Shown here: positions 1-8,467 of the stretch, piece by piece
How positions within the stretch are numbered: the first letter of the stretch is position 1
Layout: every line of letters starts with the position of its first letter
Assembly (NCBI RefSeq): GCF_003931855.1
Contig: NZ_CP034248.1
Location: 2,852,001 to 2,916,000, forward strand
Length of the DNA stretch: 64,000 bases
Direction of reading: 5' to 3'
Origin: Paenibacillus lentus
GTDB taxonomy: Bacteria > Bacillota > Bacilli > Paenibacillales > Paenibacillaceae
The notes under the pieces: generated by a model
What the model saw: the letters and a program-made list of their open reading frames with translations, nothing else
The model's database searches: none
What the model was told of the DNA's origin: nothing
Position numbers and translations under genes: made by a program

Positions 1-38
1 GAAGGATGGCTAGCTGGATTGGCATGAAAGTGAGGTGA
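1..38 (+). CDS. pgeF: 3' end of pgeF/ylmD (purine nucleoside phosphorylase, laccase-domain family), partial
   Basis: Only the last codons are in the window. The frame that ends with TGA at 36-38 reads R-M-A-S-W-I-G-M-K-V-R, which resembles the usual C-terminus of YlmD/YfiH (PgeF) proteins, where a GRMA motif follows the last helix. This gene sits directly before yggS in Bacillales, so the context agrees. Its stop overlaps the GTG start of the next gene (GTGA at 35-38). The call rests on about eleven residues plus gene order, so confidence is moderate. Confidence 0.5.
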   Translation, partial: RMASWIGMKVR

Positions 39-739
39 TCCTTTCTTTGTCACTCAAAGATCGGATTCAGCAGGTGGAGCGCCTTGTTCAGGCCGCGTGT
101 GAGCGAAGCGGACGTGACCGGGACGACGTCAATGTGGTCGCGGTGACAAAGTATGTGAGCATGGAGACGACAGGCTTGCTTCTGGATGAAGGCATCGTTC
201 ATATTGGGGAGAATCGCCCACAGAAGGCGGTACCAAAATGGGAGGCGCTTGAAGGGCGAGGAGTATGGCACTTCATCGGCCATCTGCAGAGTAATAAAGT
301 CAAGGACGTTATTGGTAAATTTCAATATATTCATTCTCTGGATCGTCTGTCCCTGGCCAAGGAGCTTGAGAAACGGGCAGCGGCTCAAGGAATTACGGTA
401 TCTGCATTTCTGCAGGTCAACGTATCTGGAGAAACATCCAAGCATGGAGTCCGTCCAGAGGATGCGGCTCAATTATTGCGGGAAATCGACTCTTTTTCTC
501 ACATTAAGGTTATTGGACTAATGACGATGGCTCCAATCGAGGACGATCCGGAGCTAACGCGTCCAGTATTCCGGGGGCTTCGTGAGTTAAGAGATCAGCT
601 GAATGCCCAGAAAATTACGAAGGAACCGTTAACCGAACTGTCGATGGGGATGTCGGGAGATTTTGAAATAGCGATTGAGGAAGGGGCGACTTGGGTACGC
701 CTGGGGACTCTTTTGGTAGGGAAAGGGGAGGAGACGTAA
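35..739 (+). CDS. yggS: YggS/YlmE family PLP homeostasis protein
   Basis: A 234-residue protein of the YggS/PROSC family, which binds pyridoxal phosphate and helps control the cellular PLP and amino-acid pools without known catalysis. The sequence shows the fold-type III barrel pattern: the PLP lysine motif VAVTKYVS near residue 37, IGENRPQKA near residue 58, WHFIGHLQSNKVK near residue 78, and the phosphate-binding SMGMSGDFEIAI near residue 203. The start is GTG at 35, overlapping the upstream stop; a GAGG run lies just before it. The stop overlaps the sepF start (TAATG at 737-741), so translation is probably coupled. Confidence 0.93.
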   Translation: MILSLSLKDRIQQVERLVQAACERSGRDRDDVNVVAVTKYVSMETTGLLLDEGIVHIGENRPQKAVPKWEALEGRGVWHFIGHLQSNKVKDVIGKFQYIHSLDRLSLAKELEKRAAAQGITVSAFLQVNVSGETSKHGVRPEDAAQLLREIDSFSHIKVIGLMTMAPIEDDPELTRPVFRGLRELRDQLNAQKITKEPLTELSMGMSGDFEIAIEEGATWVRLGTLLVGKGEET

Positions 740-1191
740 TGGGAGTAATGAATCGGTTTATGAATTTTCTGGGCCTTCAGGAAGAAGAAGAAATCGTGGA
801 GCGTGAGAAGCTGCAGGAACAAGAGGAAGTTGAATTTGAGGCGCCAAGCTTTGAAGCTCGCAGAAATCAAAAGATCAACAACGTAGTCAGCATCCACTCA
901 CAGAAGAACGTGAAGGTTATCTTATATGAACCGCGTTCCTACGACGAAGCACAGGAAATTGCCGACCATTTGCGCTCGCACAGGTCGGTTGTCGTCAATT
1001 TACAAAGAGTACGCAATGATCAAGCGATGCGCATTATTGATTTTCTAAGCGGCACGATCTATGCGCTTAGCGGCAGTATTTCCAAAATCGGCGGCAACAT
1101 ATTTCTCTGTACGCCGGATACGGTAGAAATACAAGGCTCGATTACAGAAATCCTGACAGAAGATCAGGAATATAATAACAGAATGAGGTGA
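739..1191 (+). CDS. sepF: Cell division protein SepF
   Basis: A 150-residue SepF (YlmF). SepF polymerises into rings, binds the FtsZ C-terminal tail, and anchors the Z ring to the membrane through an N-terminal amphipathic helix. Here that helix is the start MGVMNRFMNFLGL, followed by an acidic linker rich in Glu (residues 14-35) and the SepF core from about residue 55 (VKVILYEPRSYDEAQ, then VVVNLQRV and the GG-containing segment SKIGGNIFLCTP). An upstream in-frame start at 691 would lie inside yggS; the ATG at 739 is chosen because it gives the membrane helix and has GGGGAGGAG just upstream. Confidence 0.95.
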   Translation: MGVMNRFMNFLGLQEEEEIVEREKLQEQEEVEFEAPSFEARRNQKINNVVSIHSQKNVKVILYEPRSYDEAQEIADHLRSHRSVVVNLQRVRNDQAMRIIDFLSGTIYALSGSISKIGGNIFLCTPDTVEIQGSITEILTEDQEYNNRMR

Positions 1192-1198
1192 AGGCAGC

Positions 1199-1471
1199 TT
1201 GGGAATTGATATTTATAGAATAATATGGATGCTTCATGATATATATTTTTACATGGTTTTGATTTATATCTTGATGTCTTGGGTTCCGAACGTCCGTGAG
1301 AGCTTTATTGGAGAGCTGCTGGGCAAGCTGGTCGAGCCTTTCTTGGCTCCGTTTAGACGATTTATCCCGCCGATTATGGGTGTGATCGATATCTCGCCGA
1401 TCGTCGCTATTTTCGTCCTGCGGATGGCTGTATTTGGTTTGATTAGCGTGTTGAACTTCGTGTTGAGGTGA
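1199..1471 (+). CDS. YggT/YlmG family membrane protein
   Basis: A 90-residue protein with two hydrophobic segments (about residues 5-25 and 65-88) joined by the conserved WVPN and EPFLAPFRRFIPP stretches typical of the YggT family. YlmG members lie in the division cluster of Gram-positives; the role is not fixed, with links to septum or membrane organisation. The start is TTG at 1199, preceded by GAGGTGAAGG that overlaps the end of sepF. Spacing to neighbours is 7 and 1 bases, consistent with one operon. Confidence 0.9.
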   Translation: MGIDIYRIIWMLHDIYFYMVLIYILMSWVPNVRESFIGELLGKLVEPFLAPFRRFIPPIMGVIDISPIVAIFVLRMAVFGLISVLNFVLR

Positions 1472-1472
1472 T

Positions 1473-2264
1473 ATGACCTTTATGCGGGCAAATATATACG
1501 AACATTTCCTTCCGGAGGAGCGTCCGTTTGTAGACCGGGTCTGGGAGTGGGTTGTCAATGCGGGGGATTATCATGAAGCGAAATTAAGCGACTTCCTGGA
1601 TCCACGTCAATGCCACATTGTGGAGAGCCTGGCAAATCGACATGCCGATGTCCACATCCGTCTGGACGGCGGATTCCCGGAAGCGGAGCGGCGGCGGGCA
1701 CTGATCGCTCCGGATTATCGGGATATTGAAGCAGAGCCGATGGGAATGAAGGTGCTTAGCATTTCCTCCGATGATCAGAAACTGGCCTCGCTTCAGCATG
1801 GCGATTACTTGGGGGCCATCCTTGGCCTTGGCCTTAAACGGGACAAGGTTGGCGATATTCATGTCCGCGAGGATGGATGTCATGTCATCGTCACGGAGGA
1901 AATATCCGTGTTTCTGGATATGAATCTCCGTCAGGTTCACCGGGTTAACGTTATGACCGAGGTGCTTGAACTTAAAGCGCTAAGAACGGCAGACGCTACG
2001 CTTGAGCCGCTGGACATCACGGTGGCTTCTTTACGTTTGGACGGGATTGCGGGCGATGTATTCCGCCTGAGCAGGAGCAAGATTGTTGTGCCGATTAGAG
2101 CGGGACGCTGCCGGGTGAATTGGAAGACGGAGGAAGATCCATCCAAGCCGTTAAAATCTGGCGACATTGTAGCACTTCAAGGATTCGGCAGATTCAAGGT
2201 GTTGGAGACGGACGGCATGACGAAAAAAGGAAGACACCGTGTCCGAATCGGTAAATTTGTGTGA
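1473..2264 (+). CDS. ylmH: YlmH, S4-domain RNA-binding protein
   Basis: A 263-residue YlmH protein. The C-terminal S4 RNA-binding domain (about residues 185-255) carries the pattern LRLDGIAGDVFRLSR followed by RVNW and LKSGDIVALQGFGRF. The N-terminal part matches the YlmH-specific region (RRRALIAPDYRDIE and HGDYLGAILGLGLKRDKVGDI). YlmH is linked in Bacillus subtilis to rescue of stalled ribosomes and, through gene order, to division. It follows yggT by one base. The start is ATG at 1473. Confidence 0.93.
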   Translation: MTFMRANIYEHFLPEERPFVDRVWEWVVNAGDYHEAKLSDFLDPRQCHIVESLANRHADVHIRLDGGFPEAERRRALIAPDYRDIEAEPMGMKVLSISSDDQKLASLQHGDYLGAILGLGLKRDKVGDIHVREDGCHVIVTEEISVFLDMNLRQVHRVNVMTEVLELKALRTADATLEPLDITVASLRLDGIAGDVFRLSRSKIVVPIRAGRCRVNWKTEEDPSKPLKSGDIVALQGFGRFKVLETDGMTKKGRHRVRIGKFV

Positions 2265-2369
2265 CTACTTTGCAGGAGTTCAGAGATTCCTGTCGAATTT
2301 AACAACAACACTTGTGCTGTACATGCTTCCCTTCAGGGGAGGTTTCGAATTTTTTAGGAGGTGCACAAC
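2265..2369 (+). promoter_or_regulatory. ylmH-divIVA intergenic with strong divIVA ribosome site
   Basis: This short gap ends with an unusually strong Shine-Dalgarno AGGAGGTG at 2356-2363, seven bases before ATG 2370. It decides the divIVA start against the in-frame GTG at 2361. A CTTCCCTTCAGGGGAGG hairpin lies just upstream. No clear sigma-A promoter was seen, so divIVA may be read from upstream. Confidence 0.5.
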
Positions 2370-2888
2370 ATGCCATTAACGCCGCTGGATATACATAATA
2401 AAGAATTTTCCAGACGTATTCGCGGTTACGATGAAGACGAAGTTAATGAATTTCTCGATCAGGTGATTAAAGATTACGAGATTGTGATCCGGGAGAATAA
2501 GGAGCTTCAAAGCCAATTGTTGGCTGTACAAGAGAGACTGGATCATTTTGCAAATATTGAAGAAACGCTCAGCAAAACTATCATCGTAGCGCAAGAAGCG
2601 GCGGATGAAGTGAAGAATAATGCGAAGAAAGAAGCACAGCTTATCGTCAAAGAAGCTGAGAAGAACGCGGATCGCATCGTCAATGAGTCGTTGGCCAAAT
2701 CGCGAAAAATCGCTATGGAAGTCGAGGAGCTGAAGAAGCAGGCCTCGATTTACCGCGCTCGCTTCCGGACATTGGTCGAGGCTCAGCTTGATCTGCTCAG
2801 CCATGATGGATGGGAATCGCTTGAGGATCGCGATCGGCTTGAGGATCATGAGCGCCAACGCGAGCGTGAAATCAAAGAAATTTACTAA
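2370..2888 (+). CDS. divIVA: DivIVA cell-pole/septum protein
   Basis: A 172-residue coiled-coil protein. The N-terminal lipid-binding segment MPLTPLDIHNKEFSRRIRGY with the following DEDEVNEFLDQV is the DivIVA/GpsB signature. DivIVA binds negatively curved membrane and places the Min system and, in sporulating species, the chromosome origin. Coiled coil runs from about residue 30 to 135, with an acidic Arg/Glu tail. It is the last gene of the division cluster before the ileS leader. Confidence 0.95.
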   Translation: MPLTPLDIHNKEFSRRIRGYDEDEVNEFLDQVIKDYEIVIRENKELQSQLLAVQERLDHFANIEETLSKTIIVAQEAADEVKNNAKKEAQLIVKEAEKNADRIVNESLAKSRKIAMEVEELKKQASIYRARFRTLVEAQLDLLSHDGWESLEDRDRLEDHERQREREIKEIY

Positions 2889-2900
2889 TCGTCAGTCTTG

Positions 2901-2930
2901 TTGACAGGGCGGGTAATAATAAGTTATAAC
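2901..2930 (+). promoter_or_regulatory. Sigma-A promoter for the ileS leader
   Basis: A consensus -35 TTGACA at 2901-2906 and a -10 TATAAC at 2925-2930 are separated by 18 bases. Transcription would begin near 2937 and cover the T-box leader before ileS. Confidence 0.7.
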
Positions 2931-2944
2931 TATAGACATATTAT

Positions 2945-3258
2945 AACGTGCATATGTAATTTGATGATGGGAACCAGTACGCTGTGATTTTGTTCTCAGA
3001 GAGTTGATGAATTGCTGCGAGTCAACGTTCAAGACACAGACGGAATATCATCCCGGAGAAGATAAGCTGAGATTTCAGTAAGGAAAGCGTAAGCTTTATC
3101 CGGCTGCCGGCCGTTATACCGGCCCCATATGAAGCGTATGGGAGCAAAGTGTCATGTCGGTCGAAAGTACTTCAGAATTGGAAGGACTTTGACGACATGG
3201 AACAAGGGTGGTAACGCGAGCACAGGTCTCGTCCCTTATGGGGCGGGGCTTTTTTTGT
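2945..3258 (+). promoter_or_regulatory. T-box riboswitch (tRNA-Ile sensing) with terminator
   Basis: The leader before ileS contains the T-box core AAGGGTGGTAACGCGAG at 3204-3220, followed by a terminator whose arms GTCTCGTCCC (3226-3235) and GGGGCGGGGC (3240-3249) pair over ten positions before a T run at 3250-3256. In this class, uncharged tRNA pairs with the specifier codon and the T-box bulge and favours the antiterminator. A specifier ATC (isoleucine) is available in the Stem I region at 3047-3049 or 3050-3052, within GGAATATCATCCCGG. The exact specifier position is my inference from the primary sequence; the T-box and terminator are clear. Confidence 0.9.
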
Positions 3259-3311
3259 TCCTAATAATTGTTTGCTGTAAATACTATGGATTGAAAGGAA
3301 GTCGCTTTAGA

Positions 3312-6300
3312 ATGAAAAAAGTAGATGTTAAAGAACAGGCGAGAGCTCGTGACCAGCGCATCCTCCATAAATGGAAGCAGGAGAATACATTTAAGCGCAG
3401 TATGGAAAATCGTGAGGGGCGGCCGAATTATGTGTTCTATGAAGGTCCGCCTACGGCTAACGGTGCACCGCATATCGGTCACGTTCTGGGTCGGGTAATC
3501 AAGGATTTTATTGGCCGCTATCAGACGATGAACGGCTATCGTGTGGTTCGAAAAGCAGGTTGGGATACCCATGGTCTGCCTGTCGAGCTCGGTGTCGAGA
3601 AACAGTTGGGTATTTCCGGCAAGCAGGAGATTGAGAAGTATGGTGTAGAGAAGTTCGTGAAGAAGTGTAAGGATAGCGTATTCGAATACGAGAAGCAATG
3701 GCGAGAGTTAACGGAAGGGATCGCTTATTGGACCGATCTGGATAACCCATACATCACGCTGGAGAATACGTACATTGAGAGCGTGTGGAATATTTTATCG
3801 ACAATTCACCAGAAGGGATTGCTCTATCGCGGCCATCGTGTAAGTCCGTATTGTCCATGCTGCCAAACGACGCTTAGTTCCCATGAAGTCGCACAAGGGT
3901 ATGAAGACGTAAAAGACCTGAGTGCGACCGCAAAATTCAAGCTGAAGGACAGCGGAGAATTTGTGCTTGCCTGGACGACAACGCCTTGGACGCTGCCTGC
4001 TCACGTAGCTCTTGCCGTCAACCCGGAGTTGGAATATGTTCGTGCCAAGCAGGAGGATGGTGTATATATCGTTGCCAAAAATTTGGCCGATGATGTCCTC
4101 AAAGGCGAATTTGAAGTACTGTCAACGCTGAAGGGCGCCGAGCTTGTAGGCCAATCTTATACCCCGCCGTTTAGTTACGTTGCGCCGGAGAACGGACTCG
4201 TTATTTTAGGGGCGGACTTTGTTACAGATGCCAGCGGTACAGGGATCGTCCATATGGCTCCTGCTCATGGTGAAGACGACTATAGAGTGTGCCGCGAGAA
4301 CGGCGTTCAATTCGTCAGCGTGGTTAACACACAGGGGCGTTATACGGATGAAGTAGCCGATTTCACCGGCCGTTTTGTGAAAGATTGCGATCTGGATATC
4401 GTAAAATGGCTGTCTGAACGCGGTCTGCTGTACTCCAAAGAAAAATACGAGCACAGTTATCCGTTCTGCTGGCGCTGCAAATCGCCGCTGTTGTACTATG
4501 CAATGGAAAGCTGGTTCATTCAGACAACGGCGGTGAAGGATCAGTTGATCGCCAACAATAATGGCGTACAGTGGTATCCAGGGCATATTCGCGAAGGCCG
4601 TTTCGGTAAATTCCTTGAGGATCTAGTAGATTGGAATATTAGCCGCAATCGTTACTGGGGGACCCCGCTTAACGTGTGGATGTGTAACTCTTGTAAAGGC
4701 GAATATGCACCTTCCAGCCATAAAGATATGCGAGAGCATGCCGTAGGTGACGTATCCGAAGATCTTGAGCTGCATAAGCCTTATGTGGATGAAGTGAAGC
4801 TGCACTGCCCGCATTGTGAAGGCGGAATTATGGAGCGTACATCCGAAGTGATTGACGTGTGGTTCGACAGCGGCTCCATGCCATTTGCGCAGCATCACTA
4901 CCCGTTCGGCGATAATAAAGTATTCGAGGATCAGTACCCTGCCGATATGATTTGCGAAGGAATTGACCAAACGCGCGGCTGGTTCTACAGTTTGCTTGCG
5001 GTATCTACGCTCTTTAATGGTAAAGCTCCTTATAAGGCTGTCATTTCAACAGGCCATATCCTCGATGAAAATGGACAGAAAATGTCTAAATCCAAGGGCA
5101 ATGTCATTGATCCGTGGGATATTATCAACGAATTTGGAGCGGATGCTTTCCGCTGGGCCTTGCTGTCTGACAGTGCGCCATGGAATAGCAAGCGATTCTC
5201 CAAGGGTATTGTCGCCGAAGCGAAATCCAAAGTGGTGGATACGCTGGTCAACACGCATTCCTTCCTGACATTGTATGCTGGAATCGACGGATTCAATCCA
5301 GAGGAGCACGAGTTCCGGCCGTCCAAGAGCAAGCTGGATCGCTGGATTCTGTCCCGTCTCAACAGCTTGATCCAGGTCGTGAATAAAGGGCTGGCTGTAA
5401 ATGACTTCCTGAATCCGGCCAAAGCGATTGAAGGCTTTATCGATGAGTTAAGCAACTGGTATATCCGCCGCTCTCGTGATCGTTTCTGGGGCAGCGGCCT
5501 TGGGGAGGATAAGGTATCCGCTTATCAGACGCTGATTCATGTGTTGTTGACACTCTCCAAGCTGATGGCACCGTATACGCCGCTATTATCGGAGGATATT
5601 TACACGAATCTTGGCGGCGGGGATAGCGTACACTTAGCGGATTATCCAAAGGCGGATGAAGCTTTGATCGACCAGACGCTTGAAAAGGATATGGAGACTG
5701 CGCGTCAAATTGTTGAATTGGCTCGAAATGTACGGAATGAGACTGGGATCAAAACGCGTCAGCCGCTAACGAGCTTGATCGTTTCTATGGATCGTGAATT
5801 TGCGGTTGCTGAATACGAAGGAATCATCAAGGATGAGATCAACGTCAAGAGAATCGAGTTGGAGACAAGTGACAGCGGCTTTGTCGATTTCACGCTTAAG
5901 CTGAATTTGAAGGTGGCCGGCAAGAAATACGGCAAGAATGTGGGCTTCCTACAGGGCTTTCTGAAGGGACTAGCACCTGAGGAAACTCGCCGTACGGTTG
6001 AGAGCGGCTCGATCAAAGTAACCTCTCCGGAAGGGGAAGAACTTCATATTACTTCGGAAGAGCTACTGATCGACAAACAGGCGAAGTCTGGTTTTGCTTC
6101 TGCATCGGGTTATGGCATCACGGTAGCGCTGAATACCGATATTACGCCGGAGCTGGAGCAGGAGGGCTGGGTACGCGAGGTTGTTCGCGCGGTCCAAGAT
6201 ACCCGCAAGAAGCTGGATCTGCCAATTGAGAAGAGAGTGCATTTGACTCTCGATGTAGACGATGAACTGAAAGCGGCCATCGAAGCTTTCGAGCAGGTAC

Positions 6301-6407
6301 TTCGCGATAACGTGCTGATTACGGATGTGAAGTTCGCCAAACTGGAGGGCGAAGTTGAGAGCGCAGATCTTGGCACGAAGAAGATTGGAATTCATATCGA
6401 AGCTTAA
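3312..6407 (+). CDS. ileS: Isoleucyl-tRNA synthetase, long type 2 (IleS2-like) form
   Basis: A 1031-residue class I synthetase that charges tRNA-Ile. It shows the HIGH signature in GAPHIGHVLGR near residue 58 and KMSKSKGN near residue 596. The N-terminus GPPTANGAPHIGH, the CP1 editing region from about 180 to 400, and the extended C-terminus (DUF5915-like, from about residue 900) match the type 2 bacterial or eukaryote-like class rather than the 920-residue type 1 enzyme of B. subtilis. The ATG at 3312 has AAAGGAAG upstream. A continuous frame runs back to 3129, but that part is T-box leader. Type 2 enzymes are typically less sensitive to mupirocin; that is family knowledge, not shown here. 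Confidence 0.95.
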   Translation: MKKVDVKEQARARDQRILHKWKQENTFKRSMENREGRPNYVFYEGPPTANGAPHIGHVLGRVIKDFIGRYQTMNGYRVVRKAGWDTHGLPVELGVEKQLGISGKQEIEKYGVEKFVKKCKDSVFEYEKQWRELTEGIAYWTDLDNPYITLENTYIESVWNILSTIHQKGLLYRGHRVSPYCPCCQTTLSSHEVAQGYEDVKDLSATAKFKLKDSGEFVLAWTTTPWTLPAHVALAVNPELEYVRAKQEDGVYIVAKNLADDVLKGEFEVLSTLKGAELVGQSYTPPFSYVAPENGLVILGADFVTDASGTGIVHMAPAHGEDDYRVCRENGVQFVSVVNTQGRYTDEVADFTGRFVKDCDLDIVKWLSERGLLYSKEKYEHSYPFCWRCKSPLLYYAMESWFIQTTAVKDQLIANNNGVQWYPGHIREGRFGKFLEDLVDWNISRNRYWGTPLNVWMCNSCKGEYAPSSHKDMREHAVGDVSEDLELHKPYVDEVKLHCPHCEGGIMERTSEVIDVWFDSGSMPFAQHHYPFGDNKVFEDQYPADMICEGIDQTRGWFYSLLAVSTLFNGKAPYKAVISTGHILDENGQKMSKSKGNVIDPWDIINEFGADAFRWALLSDSAPWNSKRFSKGIVAEAKSKVVDTLVNTHSFLTLYAGIDGFNPEEHEFRPSKSKLDRWILSRLNSLIQVVNKGLAVNDFLNPAKAIEGFIDELSNWYIRRSRDRFWGSGLGEDKVSAYQTLIHVLLTLSKLMAPYTPLLSEDIYTNLGGGDSVHLADYPKADEALIDQTLEKDMETARQIVELARNVRNETGIKTRQPLTSLIVSMDREFAVAEYEGIIKDEINVKRIELETSDSGFVDFTLKLNLKVAGKKYGKNVGFLQGFLKGLAPEETRRTVESGSIKVTSPEGEELHITSEELLIDKQAKSGFASASGYGITVALNTDITPELEQEGWVREVVRAVQDTRKKLDLPIEKRVHLTLDVDDELKAAIEAFEQVLRDNVLITDVKFAKLEGEVESADLGTKKIGIHIEA

Positions 6408-6453
6408 TCGTTGAATGGTACTCCCGACTGGCGGCAATAATATTTAGAACGCA

Positions 6454-6509
6454 AACACAAACGAGCTTAGGCATTCCCTGTTTTAAGGGAACCCTGGCTC
6501 GTTTGTGTT
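6454..6509 (+). terminator. Hairpin after ileS
   Basis: Thirteen-base arms AACACAAACGAGC (6454-6466) and GCTCGTTTGTGTT (6497-6509) enclose a second small hairpin (TTCCCT/AGGGAA). There is no long T run, so it may act as a weak terminator or mRNA end protector. Confidence 0.6.
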
Positions 6510-6555
6510 CAGTAGTACTTCTAAGTCTGCCTTCAGTAAAGGATGGGATAGCCGG

Positions 6556-6990
6556 ATGATTCAGCGTAGACGGAAAGAAGACGCAGGAAATGCAGTGAAT
6601 ACAGTAAATATAGCAAGTGCACCAAATACACCAGCAGACCCAGCAAACTTAGCAAATACTAATAAGATTCATGATCATGTTGGAAATCCATCGGCCGACG
6701 AGAAAATGAACGTCATGTATAACCTGACCTTAAAGTGGGCGCATCAGCTTGAGCAATCGCGAATTACCGAATACTCTGAACTGCTGTATCGTCCATGGAG
6801 CTTGATCTGGCGCAATATTCTAGCCGGGACAGCTAGGGGCGTGGGGATCGCCATTGGCTTCACTTTTTTTGCGGCAACGATCATTTATATCCTGCAGATT
6901 CTTGGGGCGTTGAATTTGCCAATTATCGGAGACTACATCGCCGATATCGTTCGAATTGTCCAGCGGCAATTAGAGCTCAATACGTATTAG
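6556..6990 (+). CDS. DUF5665 family small membrane protein
   Basis: A 144-residue protein with a variable Asn/Ala-rich N-terminus (about residues 10-45) and a conserved C-terminal half: an EYSELLYRPWSLIWRNILAG-like stretch, then one long hydrophobic helix (about residues 92-115), then NLPIIGDYIADIVRIVQ. This matches DUF5665, a family of unknown role in Bacillales and Clostridia. The ATG at 6556 is preferred over GTG 6505, which lies in the ileS hairpin. The low-complexity segment with repeated AN, NT and AP pairs is unlike its neighbours. Confidence 0.8.
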   Translation: MIQRRRKEDAGNAVNTVNIASAPNTPADPANLANTNKIHDHVGNPSADEKMNVMYNLTLKWAHQLEQSRITEYSELLYRPWSLIWRNILAGTARGVGIAIGFTFFAATIIYILQILGALNLPIIGDYIADIVRIVQRQLELNTY

Positions 6991-7022
6991 CTTAAGGTGG
7001 AGCAATTAGCGGTTCAGGTAGT

Positions 7023-7760
7023 TTAGTACGTATTCGGCCCGTCGCCTAATGACTCCTCGCTGTCCAAATATTCCGTGGCGCTCATATGCTTGCGGTACTG
7101 GCCATTACGATAAAAGAATACCTCTTGACCATAAATGTCTGTAGCGACAAAGCTTTCATAGGGCTCGACGAAGCCATCCAGCTCATTGCTGGCCTCGATT
7201 TCCATGTCATTGTAATCATCGATCTCGTCCTCCTCCGCCATAGCCGGGGAGTTCGATGTACCATAGCTCTCGACGATTTGCCAAGCGTCCTTTCCGTCGA
7301 ATTCTGTCTCGTCAGCACGCTCATCTAGACTGGTGCGGCCGAATGGAGGATGCAGGAATTGCTCCTCGACAGGCCGATGCATGGATACGTTAGACTGGGG
7401 ACTGTGCTCTTTACAGTAAGCTGTTTCTGGTATCGCCTTTAGGCGCTGAATATCGATCGGCTTCTCGCAGGTCAGGCAGTAGCCGTAAGTTCCATCGGCT
7501 ATACGTTCCAGCGCGTCTTCTACGCGAGTCAAGTGCAGCTCATCGTGATCAGTGAGTGCCAAATCCTTGCCTCGTTCGAATAACTCTGTTCCGATATCAG
7601 CAGGGTGGTTGTCGACCGCGCTGAGTTCGCTGGTATTATCGCGAATGCTTCGGTTCAGACCGTAGTGATCGTTGGCGGACAGTTTGGTCTTGATGGATTG
7701 TTGCTCGGAACGCAGCTCGGCTTCAAGCTCTGAAATAAGCTGCTTTGTAAGGTGGGGCAT
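7023..7760 (-). CDS. YteA-like TraR/DksA-type zinc-finger protein
   Basis: A 245-residue protein. The N-terminal half is helical; a C4-type finger follows (YGYCLTCEKPIDIQRLKAIPETAYCKEH, given here in parts: CLTC about residue 105 and YC about residue 128, the last zinc position being HS rather than a second C). The C-terminal part is acidic and includes FVEPYESFVATDIYGQ and the end SEESLGDGPNTY. This is the YteA family of Bacillales, often called a sporulation or general stress yteA-type protein. The start at 7760 (MPHLTK) has AAAGGAG upstream and is preferred to an extension to 7802. It converges on DUF5665. Confidence 0.85.
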   Translation of the reverse strand: MPHLTKQLISELEAELRSEQQSIKTKLSANDHYGLNRSIRDNTSELSAVDNHPADIGTELFERGKDLALTDHDELHLTRVEDALERIADGTYGYCLTCEKPIDIQRLKAIPETAYCKEHSPQSNVSMHRPVEEQFLHPPFGRTSLDERADETEFDGKDAWQIVESYGTSNSPAMAEEDEIDDYNDMEIEASNELDGFVEPYESFVATDIYGQEVFFYRNGQYRKHMSATEYLDSEESLGDGPNTY

Positions 7761-7966
7761 GGTCAGATCTCCTTTCAGCCCGAAAAGTAGTCGCATGGGC
7801 ATTGGTCATATTCTATTTTGCGTCAATGTACGACAATTTACCTACGGAAAATACTATCTTACATGGACGACTTAATTCCTGCTGTGCTACAATATACAGG
7901 GCTTACATGTGGTTAATCCTTCCGCCAGAAGATGCGGGGGAAATGAAAAACGAGGTGACTTGCCGC

Positions 7967-8467
7967 ATGATTTATTTTTTGATAGCGTTTGTTATTTTCC
8001 TTATTGATCAGGGAACAAAGTATTTGATAGCTACACGAATGACAATAGGAGAGCAAATTCCCATCATCGGGGACTTCTTCCTGATTACTTCACATCGTAA
8101 CCGGGGCGCGGCTTTTGGGATTTTGGAGAATCAGCGTTTGTTTTTTATCATATTTACGATCGTTGTCGTTATAGGCGTTGTTTGGTATATGCAAAAAGTG
8201 AAGGGATCCCCTAATAAATTGCTGCCGGCCGCTCTTTCCCTTGTATTGGGAGGAACGCTTGGAAATTTCCTGGATCGGTTGTTGACAGGAGAAGTCGTCG
8301 ATTTCTTGCAGTTTAATTTTGGCAGCTACACATTTCCAATTTTTAATGTGGCCGATACGTCGATTGTCATCGGTTTCAGTTTGATTGTTCTGGATTCATT
8401 TCTGGAAATTAAGCGGGAGAAGAAGGCATCAACTGCTCTTGCCGCAGATCAAGAGGATAAGTCATGA
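7967..8467 (+). CDS. lspA: Signal peptidase II (lipoprotein signal peptidase)
   Basis: A 166-residue membrane aspartyl protease that removes signal peptides from prolipoproteins after diacylglyceryl transfer. Four hydrophobic helices are visible. The family motifs are present: DQGTKY in helix 1, NRGAAFGI near residue 46, GNFLDR with the first catalytic Asp near residue 103, and FNVADTSI with the second near residue 127. GAGGTG at 7952-7957 supports ATG 7967; an earlier ATG at 7943 would add eight residues. The stop overlaps the next start (ATGA). Several lipoproteins in this window are likely substrates. Confidence 0.95.
   Translation: MIYFLIAFVIFLIDQGTKYLIATRMTIGEQIPIIGDFFLITSHRNRGAAFGILENQRLFFIIFTIVVVIGVVWYMQKVKGSPNKLLPAALSLVLGGTLGNFLDRLLTGEVVDFLQFNFGSYTFPIFNVADTSIVIGFSLIVLDSFLEIKREKKASTALAADQEDKS

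Noticed and set aside
3129..3311. In-frame 5' extension of ileS through the leader
   Set aside because: This segment is the T-box core and terminator; translation from 3129 would place coding over the attenuator, and ATG 3312 with its own ribosome site gives the family N-terminus.
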